Below, in pieces: positions 19,333 through 26,314 of a stretch of 64,000 nt of DNA (position 1 is the first letter of the stretch; every line of letters begins with the position of its first letter). Origin of the DNA: Bacteroidota bacterium (GTDB lineage: Bacteria > Bacteroidota > Bacteroidia > B-17B0 > Aurantibacillaceae). The notes beneath the pieces were generated by a model. The model was not told where the DNA came from, ran no database searches, and saw nothing but the letters and a program-made list of their open reading frames with translations. A program made the translations under genes and the position numbers. The stretch lies in contig JAFDYB010000049.1 of assembly GCA_018267655.1 (NCBI GenBank), positions 1-64,000 of the forward strand, written 5' to 3'.

Positions 19333-19506
19333 TTAATAGAAGCATTTGGGAAGAGTTTTCTTTGGTAGTGTACAAAAAAGTGTGTAAGGGTAAAAACAAT
19401 TTTTAAATTTTTCTTTCAAAGAAAGCACATAATAAAAATTATGAGCCTTCTTATCAAGGCGTTTTTGTTTTTCCTGTTCAAATTTAGTAAAATAATTTTG
19501 TTTCAT
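19333..19506 (-). CDS. Small uncharacterised ORF in a relic region
   Basis: This is a 57-codon frame starting with ATG (MKQNYFTKFEQEKQKR...) and ending TAA. The first 40 residues are Lys- and Tyr-rich. I do not recognise it. It sits in a gene-poor stretch with an IS fragment and a pseudogene, so it may itself be a remnant. Confidence 0.25.
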   Translation of the reverse strand: MKQNYFTKFEQEKQKRLDKKAHNFYYVLSLKEKFKNCFYPYTLFCTLPKKTLPKCFY

Positions 19507-19637
19507 AAATAAATTGATAAATTGGTTTTTCGAACTCTTTTCTTTTACATGCTACTGAATCAAGTAAAAACAGCACTGATTCTGGGCTAGACATAGATGT
19601 TCGCATCCGTAGCGTTCGTTTGTAGCTTCGGTTTATA

Positions 19638-19803
19638 CTAAACCGCTAACAAGAAGCTGAATTAATCCAATCAAAATTACACATTGACCTTATTAAGTCT
19701 TTTTCATTATTTAAATCGCATAGAGCAATTCCTAAACGCTTATCAACTTCATCAAGGGAGTCGAATGTATAGTTGTTAAATTGTTTTTGTTCTCTAATAT
19801 AAT
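19638..19803 (-). mobile_element. 166-bp right end of the same IS630 element
   Basis: This stretch matches the reverse complement of 628-793 with only two mismatches by eye. One of them turns the transposase TGA stop into TGG. It ends at CTAAACCGC next to TA, exactly like the copy at the left of the window, and breaks off abruptly at 19803. Only the last third of the DDE domain is left, so it cannot move by itself. The two copies are in inverted orientation about 18.8 kb apart. Confidence 0.9.
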
Positions 19804-19932
19804 TAGATTTGCAACCCTCTTTCACTTATATTTCTTTGTGAAAAATGATATTATACATAAATTCAATTTTTGTTAAGCAAAACCAAAATTCATTGTCTTA
19901 AAAAAGTTTACACATTTTGGTCAAGTTTTTAT

Positions 19933-20320
19933 TTAGTTGCCATATTGAGAAAATGTTATAAAGGCTTTTCTGTTATAACAGTTTAGCTCCAAATACTTTG
20001 TCCCAAACTATAAGTTGTCGTCTTTGTCCTGCAACATACAAGTAATATTCAATGTGTCTGGAACAGGATTTTTGTAAATGATTTTCCGTCATAACAATAA
20101 GCTCCTTCACCTTTAATGCTGAACCATAAATTACCCTCTTTATCAAGTAGTTCACATACGACGTTGCCACTTTGAGTTCCATTTGTTCGAACAAATTTTT
20201 CTATTGACCGTGCTTTAGTAGTTGATTTTTTTATTTCATGAATCCTGACTGTTACAAGATGCGATAAACAAGCAAGCTATCAGTAAATAAAAAATTGGAT
20301 TTCTGCGTTGGCATAATGTT
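19933..20320 (-). pseudogene. Dead two-component-propeller lipoprotein
   Basis: Reading all minus-strand frames reveals pieces of one propeller lipoprotein. First comes a lipoprotein signal (FYLLIACLFIASCNSQDS, lipobox Cys) ending in TGA. The next frame reads HEIKKSTTKARS...VVCELLDKEGNLWFSIKGEGAYCYDGKSFTKI. A further shift gives CMLQDKDDNL-stop-FGTKYLELNCY...KAFITFSQYG, where TGG has become TAG. DKxGNLWFG and RYDGKSFT are signature phrases of two-component-regulator propeller blades. At least two frameshifts and a nonsense codon are present, and only about one and a half blades remain. The 73-codon open frame at 19973-20194 is an artefact of this decay. Confidence 0.8.
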
Positions 20321-20449
20321 ATTTGTAAAATTGTTTCTATTGCTGTTTCAATTTTGCAATCTGTTGATCAATAATTGTAGGTAATTATTAATATATCTGC
20401 ACTTGAAATCACAATGCAAAACTATTAGTACTATGCATCTTAGATAAAA

Positions 20450-20761
20450 TTAAGCTTGAGCTGTTGGGCCTCCAAAATTCATTGGAAATGGATTTTCGAT
20501 GTCTTTAATTTTACCATTCAATTGCTCAAACTTATTTACGTTTTCGGCTAAGGCTTTTAATAAACGTTTAGCATGTTGGGGTGTAAGCAATACACGTGAT
20601 TTAACGCGAGCTTTTGGCACACCCGGCATTATTTTTATAAAGTCGATGATAAACTCGCTTTGCGAGTGTGTAATAACTGCAAGGTTTGAATATACTCCCT
20701 CGGCTATTTCTTCGCTTAGTTCAATATCTAAGTGAGGTTGATTTTGATTTTGTTCTTCCAT
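20450..20761 (-). CDS. DUF3467 domain protein
   Basis: This is a 103-residue acidic protein with the compact pattern of DUF3467: YSNLAVITHSQSEFIIDF, then PGVPKARVKSRVLLTPQHAKRLLKAL. The family is common in Bacteroidota and resembles small ribbon-helix proteins, but it has no established function. It is the last gene of a minus-strand run (nucleoside phosphorylase, pyrF, this gene), starting 8 bases after the pyrF stop. Its C-terminus is Pro/Gly-rich and probably flexible. Confidence 0.88.
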   Translation of the reverse strand: MEEQNQNQPHLDIELSEEIAEGVYSNLAVITHSQSEFIIDFIKIMPGVPKARVKSRVLLTPQHAKRLLKALAENVNKFEQLNGKIKDIENPFPMNFGGPTAQA

Positions 20762-20769
20762 ATAATTAA

Positions 20770-21579
20770 TTACAAATATACACTCATTTTTTGAGCAATT
20801 TTAAGCGCTTCTTCAGCTGCTTTTTCGGCAAAATCTTGCCCCGATGACGCATAAATAATGGCTCTACTTAAGTTTACCAAAAGGCCAACATCACTGTTTA
20901 GTCCATATTTACAAACATCTTCTAAACTACCGCCCTGTGCTCCTACACCCGGAACTAAAATAAAATGATGTGGAATAATTTTTCTAATATCAGCTAGCAT
21001 TTCGGCTTTTGTTGCGCCTACAACATACATTAAGTTTTCGATATTACCCCATTTCATTGAGCTTTCGAGTACACTTTCAAAAAGCAATTTATTACCTAAT
21101 TGTTGTTGTTGAAAATCGGCAGAGCCTTCGTTGCTTGTTAGTGCAAGTACAATTGCCCATTTTCCTTCAAAGGCTAAAAAAGGTTTTACCGAATCGGATC
21201 CCATATATGGCGCCACTGTAATGGCATCGGCATTTAAGCGATTAAAAAAAGCTTTTGCATACATTGTGCTTGTGTTGCCAATATCGCCGCGTTTTGCATC
21301 GGCAATTAAAAAATGATGAGGATAATTTAATTTAATATACTTTATTGTTTTTTCAAGCGATTCAATTCCGCTTAACCCATAAGCTTCGTAAAAGGCGGTG
21401 TTAGGCTTATAAGCCACACAGTGTTGTGCTGTTGCATCAATTATGGCTTTATTAAATTCAAAAATACAATCCTCATTATCAACAATAAACTCGGGCATTT
21501 TTGAAATGTCAGGATCGAGGCCAACGCATAAAAAATTTTTCTTTGTTCTTATTTGGTGTATTAGTTCGCTTCTGTTCAT
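20770..21579 (-). CDS. pyrF: Orotidine 5'-phosphate decarboxylase (type 2)
   Basis: PyrF decarboxylates OMP to UMP, the last step of de novo pyrimidine synthesis. The 269-residue length and motifs fit the longer type-2 enzymes found in mycobacteria and Bacteroidota. [14 protein letters not shown] gives the substrate Asp, [19 protein letters not shown] the catalytic Asp-Lys-Asp cluster, and [13 protein letters not shown] and [11 protein letters not shown] the phosphate-binding end. Its ATG directly abuts the stop of the upstream nucleoside phosphorylase gene (21579/21580), which suggests translational coupling of a synthesis enzyme and a salvage enzyme. Confidence 0.96.
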   Translation of the reverse strand: MNRSELIHQIRTKKNFLCVGLDPDISKMPEFIVDNEDCIFEFNKAIIDATAQHCVAYKPNTAFYEAYGLSGIESLEKTIKYIKLNYPHHFLIADAKRGDIGNTSTMYAKAFFNRLNADAITVAPYMGSDSVKPFLAFEGKWAIVLALTSNEGSADFQQQQLGNKLLFESVLESSMKWGNIENLMYVVGATKAEMLADIRKIIPHHFILVPGVGAQGGSLEDVCKYGLNSDVGLLVNLSRAIIYASSGQDFAEKAAEEALKIAQKMSVYL

Positions 21580-22452
21580 TTATAAAATAATTTTTTCTAA
21601 ACTTTTATTAATTAATATATCTACGCTTTCTTTGTAGTCTTTTGTAAATTCTTTAGTAACTCTATTGGCAATTACGACGCATAGGGTTAAGCAATTATGT
21701 CCAAGCAGTTTCCCTAAGCCATACAGTGCGCTTGTTTCCATTTCAAAGTTAATGATGCGGTTATTATTGAAATTAAATGCGGTTAATGCATCGTTTAAAT
21801 TTGGTAATGACGATTTTAATTTTATTTGCCTCCCTTGTGGGCCGTAAAAACCCGGTGCTGTAGCTGTAATGCCTATGTGCGCTATGCTTTTTGCCTTATT
21901 AAGCAAATTGATATTTGCGGCTACACAATATGGGAAGGGTAAATTTGGCAACCAGTTCGCTTGCTTAATAAATTCTGCGCTTATTTCATTTTCGTTAATA
22001 GTTTGCCAGGCTTCGTAAAAGTTTAATAAGCCATCTAAGCCTAACCCGTGCGAGCTTGCAACAATGTTATTTACTAATACATTAGCTTGAAGAGAGCCGC
22101 TTGTGCCAAGGCGGATAATATTTAATGCTCTGTGCTTTTTGTTTAATGTTCGGGTTATTGGGTTTATGTTAACTGCTGCATCTAATTCATTTAAGACAAT
22201 ATCAATATTGTCAGTTCCTATACCTGTGCTTAGCACTGTAATTTTTTTACCTTTGTAAATACCGGTATGTGTAATAAATTCGCGGTGTTCGGTTTTAAAA
22301 ATTATTGTATCAAAATGTTTTGAAATTTGTGCTACCCTATGTTGATCTCCCACGAGTATAACATCATCGGCAACATCTTCGTTTTTTAAGTTGATGTGAT
22401 AAACCCTGCCCTCGGGGGTTAATATCAATTCTGTTTCTGCAAAGCTCTGCAT
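21580..22452 (-). CDS. udp: Nucleoside phosphorylase (uridine phosphorylase-like)
   Basis: The 290-residue protein belongs to the PNP/UDP phosphorylase superfamily, which splits nucleosides with phosphate into base and ribose 1-phosphate. VILVGDQHRV holds the phosphate-binding loop, STGIGTDNIDIVLNEL is the conserved central motif, RLGTSGSLQ is the signature, and INFEMETSALYGL holds the ribose-binding Glu-Met-Glu. Coupling to pyrF favours a pyrimidine substrate such as uridine, which I infer rather than see. It is the first gene of the three-gene minus-strand unit. Confidence 0.9.
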   Translation of the reverse strand: MQSFAETELILTPEGRVYHINLKNEDVADDVILVGDQHRVAQISKHFDTIIFKTEHREFITHTGIYKGKKITVLSTGIGTDNIDIVLNELDAAVNINPITRTLNKKHRALNIIRLGTSGSLQANVLVNNIVASSHGLGLDGLLNFYEAWQTINENEISAEFIKQANWLPNLPFPYCVAANINLLNKAKSIAHIGITATAPGFYGPQGRQIKLKSSLPNLNDALTAFNFNNNRIINFEMETSALYGLGKLLGHNCLTLCVVIANRVTKEFTKDYKESVDILINKSLEKIIL

Positions 22453-22526
22453 TGTTATTTGCTTTTAATCTGCAAGGTAAGATTTTTGTTTGATATGCTA
22501 TAATTAATATCAAAAGCAAAAATAGT

Positions 22527-23567
22527 TTATTCGTTTACTAATTTAATTTGTTCTAAATTGTTATTGCAAACGTAACCAATTTTATTTATGGGTAAATGAT
22601 ATTTTAAAAGCAGTGTTTCTATTTCATTTTCATAATTGGCATCAACACTTATTAAAAGTCCCCCTGAGGTTTGAGGGTCGCAGTAATAAATAAAATCTAA
22701 TTCTTCAAATCCTTCAACAAATTTACTGTAGGTATTATAATTCCGAGTTGTGTTATTTGGAAAAATAAATTGTTCTGCAAAGGATTTAACCCCTTCTAAT
22801 AAAGGGATTTTATTTTTATGTAAAATTATTGACAAACCGGTATTTTTTATCATTTCGCATAAGTGCCCTATAAGCCCGAAGCCTGTAACATCTGTCATTG
22901 CATGTATGTAATTTTTAGTTCCAAGCTCCGTTCCAATTTCATTTAAACCAGTGCTTAAATTAATTAATTGTTCATATTGTTCATTAGTTAAAACATCGCG
23001 TTTTAAGGCGCTGCTGTATATGCCTGTTCCAATTGGCTTTGTGAGGTATAAAGCGTTTTTATTTTTAATGGCATTATTCGCTTTAATATTTGAGTTATGA
23101 ATTATTCCGTTAACGGCAAGTCCAAAAAAAGGTTCTTTACTATTAATACTATGCCCGCCAGCTAAGGGTATTTTTGCTTTGTTGCAAATATCAACGGCGC
23201 CTTTTATAACATTGGCTGCTAAATCTGTTCCTAGCGATTCAATTGGCCAGCCCAGAACGGCATTTGCTACTAGGGGTTTTCCGCCCATTGCGTAAATATC
23301 GCTTATAGCATTGCAAGCTGATATTTGACCGTAATGGTAAGGGTTGTTTACAATAGGGGTAAAAAAATCAACAGTACTTACAAGCGATTGATTATTACCC
23401 AAATCATAAACACTAGCGTCGTCGTTTGAAGAATTGCCAATGATTAAATTACTGAATTCTTTTTGACTAATTTTATTTTGCTTTAATATCTCATCGAGCT
23501 TATCTGGAGCTATTTTGCAGCCACAGCCTGATGCGCTTGTGAGCGACATTAATTTAATTTCTTCCAT
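22527..23567 (-). CDS. selD: Selenide, water dikinase
   Basis: SelD makes selenophosphate from selenide and ATP. I choose the ATG at 23567 (MEEIKLMSLTSASGCGCKIAP) over an upstream TTG at 23588. The glycine-rich start carries the catalytic Cys in SGCGCK, as Cys rather than selenocysteine. DDASVYDLGNNQSLVSTVDFF is the ATP/metal segment, and GGHSINSKEPFFGLAVNG and TDVTGFGLIGH are family signatures. It overlaps the 3' end of mnmH by 14 bases on the same strand. In this window the only visible selenophosphate user is MnmH; no selA, selB or selC is seen here. Confidence 0.96.
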   Translation of the reverse strand: MEEIKLMSLTSASGCGCKIAPDKLDEILKQNKISQKEFSNLIIGNSSNDDASVYDLGNNQSLVSTVDFFTPIVNNPYHYGQISACNAISDIYAMGGKPLVANAVLGWPIESLGTDLAANVIKGAVDICNKAKIPLAGGHSINSKEPFFGLAVNGIIHNSNIKANNAIKNKNALYLTKPIGTGIYSSALKRDVLTNEQYEQLINLSTGLNEIGTELGTKNYIHAMTDVTGFGLIGHLCEMIKNTGLSIILHKNKIPLLEGVKSFAEQFIFPNNTTRNYNTYSKFVEGFEELDFIYYCDPQTSGGLLISVDANYENEIETLLLKYHLPINKIGYVCNNNLEQIKLVNE

Positions 23568-24591
23568 TTGAGATCTGTTGTAATTCAATTTCTACTTTTT
23601 GACATAGTTCATTTATTGTTTGTGCTGAAACAGTTTTTAAAATACGGTTATTTTTTTTTGAATAAAGAAAAGTATATGCTTTATCATAATAGGTTAAAAG
23701 TATTTGTGCGGCAGCGTACAAATTATTTTGATTCAAAAACTCAATACATATTTTTGTTTGATCGCCTCCAAGTCGCTCCGAAATTTTTAATACAGCATCT
23801 TTTAATGCATTCACATCTTCAGTAGTATAATCTTTTAATAATTGCTTTAAACGTTCTTGTGTATCAACCTCAACTATTACTAATGGGGCACTATTCATTT
23901 GCAACCAAAACGGATATGGAATTTTATTGTAACCAATTGCCATTGATTCATCTTCTAACATCAATAATGAATTACTATCGCATTTAGATAAGCAAACACT
24001 TAAATAATTTTCGAAAAGTTGCTGAGGTAACTGCTTGTTTTGGTTAATTGCACCAAAGGCAGATCCTTTATGGTTTGCCAAGCCTTCAAGATCAATTACA
24101 TTGTTTTTTTTTGAAACTAAATAGTTGATAACGGTTGTTTTTCCGCTTCCTGTTTTTCCGCCAAGTAAAAGAATAGAATATTTTTTTGAAAATATTGAAA
24201 GTACGTGCTGACGGTATGATTTGTAGCCTCCTTCTAATATTTTAGTTTCATAACCATTTGTATTTAGTAACCAAGCAAAACTATTACTGCGCATGCCGCC
24301 TCTAAAACAATATACAAATACTGTTTTATTTTGAGCCTTTTGCTTAACGGTTTTAATAAACTCGCTAAGCTTTGGAGAAACAATTTCAAAGCCACGCTCA
24401 ATGGCTGTTTGGCGCCCAATTTGTTTATAAATAGTGCCTATTTCCGAACGTTCGCCATCTTCAAATAAAGGAATATTTATTGCACCGGGTATGTGACCTT
24501 TATTAAATTCAACGGGCGACCTAACATCAATAAGCAGTTCGCTATCAGCTTCTTTTAAAAATTGTTGCACTTGTAATTTTAACACTTCCAT
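23554..24591 (-). CDS. mnmH: tRNA 2-selenouridine synthase
   Basis: MnmH (SelU/YbbB) replaces the sulfur of 2-thiouridine at the tRNA wobble base with selenium through a geranylated intermediate. The 345-residue protein has the two expected parts. The first is an N-terminal rhodanese domain with the catalytic Cys in YCFRGGMRSNSFAWLL (about residue 94). The second is a C-terminal P-loop domain with GGKTGSGKTTVINYL (about residue 143). The phrase LIDVRSPVEFNKGHIPGAINIP is a rhodanese hallmark. It is the first gene of a pair with selD, so donor synthesis and use are linked. It is divergent from the aldehyde dehydrogenase gene, with 40 bases between starts. Confidence 0.95.
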   Translation of the reverse strand: MEVLKLQVQQFLKEADSELLIDVRSPVEFNKGHIPGAINIPLFEDGERSEIGTIYKQIGRQTAIERGFEIVSPKLSEFIKTVKQKAQNKTVFVYCFRGGMRSNSFAWLLNTNGYETKILEGGYKSYRQHVLSIFSKKYSILLLGGKTGSGKTTVINYLVSKKNNVIDLEGLANHKGSAFGAINQNKQLPQQLFENYLSVCLSKCDSNSLLMLEDESMAIGYNKIPYPFWLQMNSAPLVIVEVDTQERLKQLLKDYTTEDVNALKDAVLKISERLGGDQTKICIEFLNQNNLYAAAQILLTYYDKAYTFLYSKKNNRILKTVSAQTINELCQKVEIELQQISNGRN

Positions 24592-24597
24592 TAAAAA

Positions 24598-24627
24598 TTG
24601 ATTTACACTGTTACTTTGTTACATTTA
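24598..24627 (+). promoter_or_regulatory. Probable promoter of the aldehyde dehydrogenase gene
   Basis: TTG at 24598-24600 and TACATTTA at 24620-24627 are 19 bases apart, one base off the Bacteroidota -7 consensus TAnnTTTG. The ATG starts only 4 bases later, as at hemE, again implying a leaderless or very short-leader mRNA. Confidence 0.5.
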
Positions 24628-24631
24628 CATC

Positions 24632-26047
24632 ATGGAAAATTTTAAAATTTACGCAAAAGGAAAGTTTTTAATATCAAAACAATCACTTATTGTAAACAAC
24701 AAATATACTTTAAAACCTTTTTCAAAAACATGGCTTGCCGATGAAAATTTACTAAACCAAACGATTGATTTTTGTCAGAAAATTTTTTCACAATGTCTTG
24801 CATTAAGCTCTTATCAAAAAAAAGAGGCCTTATTGTATATAAGTCAACAAATACTAATACAAAAAAGTAAATTAGCAAGATTATTAAGCATTGAAAGTGC
24901 AAAACCTATTACTTACGCCTTAGCTGAAATTGAAAGGTCAGCAAACGCATTTTATATTGCAGCTGAAGAGTGCAGTCGTTTACCTAAAGAGTATTTAAGC
25001 TTAGATAATGTGCCTAATGGCATTGGGGTAGAGGGCATTGTAAAATATTTTCCAATTGGAATTGTTGCAGGAATTTCGCCATTTAATTTTCCGTTAAATT
25101 TAGCTGTACACAAAATTGCGCCTGCTATTGCAGCCGGTTGCCCTATTATATTAAAACCCGCAAGTTATACGCCTTTATCAACCTTGGCACTTGCAAAAAT
25201 CATTCATAATAGTAATTTACCAAAAGGCATGGTTAATATTTTACCTATGGAAAGGCATATTGGCGAAAAGCTGGTAACTAATAATAATATTAAATTGTTA
25301 AGCTTTACCGGCTCACCTGAAATTGGTTGGGATTTAAAATCAAAATCAGGAAAGAAAAAAATTGTTTTGGAGTTAGGTGGTAATGCCGGGGTAATAGTTT
25401 CAAAAAATGTAAATGTGAAAAAAATAATTAATAAGTGTGTTTACGGTGCTTTTGCATATAGTGGGCAAATATGCATACATGCACAGCGATTTTTTATTCA
25501 TGAAGAATTATTTAACTCCTTTATAAAAGAATTTAAAAACGCAACTGTTACGCTTAAAAAAGGAAATCCTTTACATAAAAACACGCAACTCAGCAACCTA
25601 ATTGATGAAAAAAACGCTTTAAGAGTTGAGGCTTGGATTAAAGAAGCTGTGAGTAAAGGCGCTCAAATTATTTGCGGTGGCAAAAGAATTGGAAATTATA
25701 TTGAACCAACAATTCTTACAAATACAAATAATAGCATGAAGGTATATTCAGAAGAAATATTTGGTCCTGTTATTTGCGTTGAAAAATACGACGGAGATAT
25801 AAAAACAGCAGTTAAAAAAATAAATGATACAAAATATGGATTACAGTGCGGTGTTTTTACCGATTCAATTAGCGAATTAAATTATTGTTTTAATACTATT
25901 GAAGTTGGCGGTGTAATACACAATCATGTACCTACTTTGCGTTTTGATGCTATGCCATACGGAGGCATTAAAGAGAGCGGCTTAGGAAGAGAAGGCATTA
26001 AATACGCTATTTTTGATATGCTTGAGCCCAAGATTTTAGTTAAATAA
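24632..26047 (+). CDS. NAD(P)-dependent aldehyde dehydrogenase
   Basis: This 471-residue member of the ALDH superfamily oxidises an aldehyde to the acid. The order of motifs is standard: FPIGIVAGISPFNFPLNL (oxyanion Asn), ILKPASYTPLS, SFTGSPEIGW (cofactor loop), LELGGNAG (general-base Glu), and SGQICIHAQR with the nucleophilic Cys near residue 280. EEIFGPVICV and GGIKESGLGREG complete it. It resembles the phosphorylating/semialdehyde-like and betaine-type groups, but I cannot name the substrate. It stands alone, divergent from mnmH. The roughly 270 bases after it hold no credible gene. Confidence 0.93.
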   Translation: MENFKIYAKGKFLISKQSLIVNNKYTLKPFSKTWLADENLLNQTIDFCQKIFSQCLALSSYQKKEALLYISQQILIQKSKLARLLSIESAKPITYALAEIERSANAFYIAAEECSRLPKEYLSLDNVPNGIGVEGIVKYFPIGIVAGISPFNFPLNLAVHKIAPAIAAGCPIILKPASYTPLSTLALAKIIHNSNLPKGMVNILPMERHIGEKLVTNNNIKLLSFTGSPEIGWDLKSKSGKKKIVLELGGNAGVIVSKNVNVKKIINKCVYGAFAYSGQICIHAQRFFIHEELFNSFIKEFKNATVTLKKGNPLHKNTQLSNLIDEKNALRVEAWIKEAVSKGAQIICGGKRIGNYIEPTILTNTNNSMKVYSEEIFGPVICVEKYDGDIKTAVKKINDTKYGLQCGVFTDSISELNYCFNTIEVGGVIHNHVPTLRFDAMPYGGIKESGLGREGIKYAIFDMLEPKILVK

Positions 26048-26314
26048 AAGATGAAAATTAACAGCAAGTGAAATTTGCTATTATTTTAATATGTAAAATC
26101 TCTTGTAATAATAATTACAAAAATACTTTTCAAAGAAGTAAAAGAATAAGCAAATTGATTTACGATGCGTTTAAGTTTGGACTAATCTTAAAACACACCG
26201 TGGCATCACGTGTTAATGTAGGCCTTTCACCACACAAAATTAAATTAAACCATTCACAAATTTTAAGTGTCTTTACCAAATTAATATATTAAATTTATCG
26301 GCAAATAATTCTTT

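Larger units (their letters stand above)
19253..20449. other. Gene-poor relic stretch
   Basis: These 1.2 kb between the T9SS protein gene and the DUF3467 gene contain the IS630 fragment, the propeller pseudogene and one doubtful small ORF. I see nothing else supportable: no RNA gene and no strong hairpin. It looks like a site of past insertion and deletion. Confidence 0.7.

Noticed and set aside
19973..20194. 73-codon open frame on the minus strand
   Set aside because: It crosses the real propeller pseudogene in a mostly wrong frame; the recognisable blades are in the other two frames.
26068..26292. 74-codon ORF after the aldehyde dehydrogenase
   Set aside because: GTG start, no recognisable composition or signal, no promoter, and a Lys/Ile-rich sequence typical of AT-rich non-coding DNA.
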